Shown here: piece after piece, positions 63,953 through 64,000 of the stretch
Layout: each line of letters starts with the position of its first letter
How positions within the stretch are numbered: position 1 is the stretch's first letter
Assembly: GCA_024362935.1 (NCBI GenBank)
Contig: JANCRA010000008.1
Coordinates: forward strand, 34,194,557 to 34,258,556
Direction: 5' to 3'
Origin: Setophaga petechia
Taxonomy: Eukaryota > Chordata > Aves > Passeriformes > Parulidae
DNA length: 64,000 nt
Notes under the pieces: model-generated
Databases searched by the model: none
Seen by the model: the letters and a program-made list of their open reading frames with translations, nothing else
Told to the model about the DNA's origin: nothing
Program-made: the position numbers and the translations under genes

Positions 63953-64000
63953 ATTTTCTTTTTTTTTTTTTCCTTTCCTTTTTTTTTCTATTATTTTTTG
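63953..64000. repeat. Pyrimidine-rich tract at the window end
   Basis: Nearly all bases are T or C, with T-runs of 8 to 12 split by CC. It continues to the end of the window, so its full extent and any partner element are not visible. Confidence 0.75.

Noticed and set aside
1..64000. tRNA, rRNA, snRNA, CRISPR, operon or prophage content
   Set aside because: I looked for tRNA-like box patterns, snRNA starts, regular direct repeats and gene clusters and found none that hold up by eye. A covariance-model search would be the decisive test for small RNAs.

Overview
The window looks like gene-poor nuclear DNA from a bird. It is AT-rich, with many homopolymer and AT microsatellite tracts, and no reading frame is longer than 164 codons. 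None of the translated frames shows a protein family I recognise. The repeats that can be named are CR1 non-LTR retrotransposon 3' ends and long terminal repeats (LTRs) of endogenous retroviruses with the sequence style typical of birds. No operons, CRISPR arrays, prokaryotic signals, rRNA, tRNA or confident protein-coding genes were found. Whether this is one large intron or an intergenic desert cannot be decided from the sequence alone.

Layout. 1-464: a minus-strand LTR at the window edge, next to a 17-base C run. 465-11600: AT-rich DNA with no recognised gene, plus small local duplications. 11600-12200: a slightly more GC-rich patch with an exon-like but unproven frame. 14625-14830: a 5'-truncated antisense copy of an avian ERV LTR. 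15635-15850: a relatively well preserved CR1 3' end. 15850-41530: mostly unannotatable AT-rich DNA, with a purine-rich block (25.86-26.25 kb), a TA microsatellite (32.07 kb) and a perfect 26-bp palindrome (37.12 kb). 41537-41622 and about 42135-42230: CR1 remnants. 43588-44147 and 47841-48416: two solo-type LTRs of one family, both on the plus strand. 51938-52186: a probable short LTR of another family. 54640-55112: a GC-rich island with overlapping frames on both strands. 58055-58505: an old CR1 remnant of the divergent sauropsid type, followed directly by a large inverted repeat (58504-59333). 59802-59831: a four-tract C/G block able in principle to form an i-motif or G-quadruplex. 62450-62660: another CR1 remnant. 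The window ends in a pyrimidine-rich tract.

Working together: there is no set of genes here to describe as a pathway. What the window records is insertion history: at least four CR1 fragments of different apparent age and about five LTR copies from three apparent LTR types, in otherwise unique AT-rich DNA. The best candidates for something not explained by standard repeat families are the 0.83-kb inverted repeat, the 26-bp palindrome with local duplications, the GC-rich island at 54.6-55.1 kb, and the exon-like patch at 11.76-11.9 kb. I found no convincing evidence of a new biological system.
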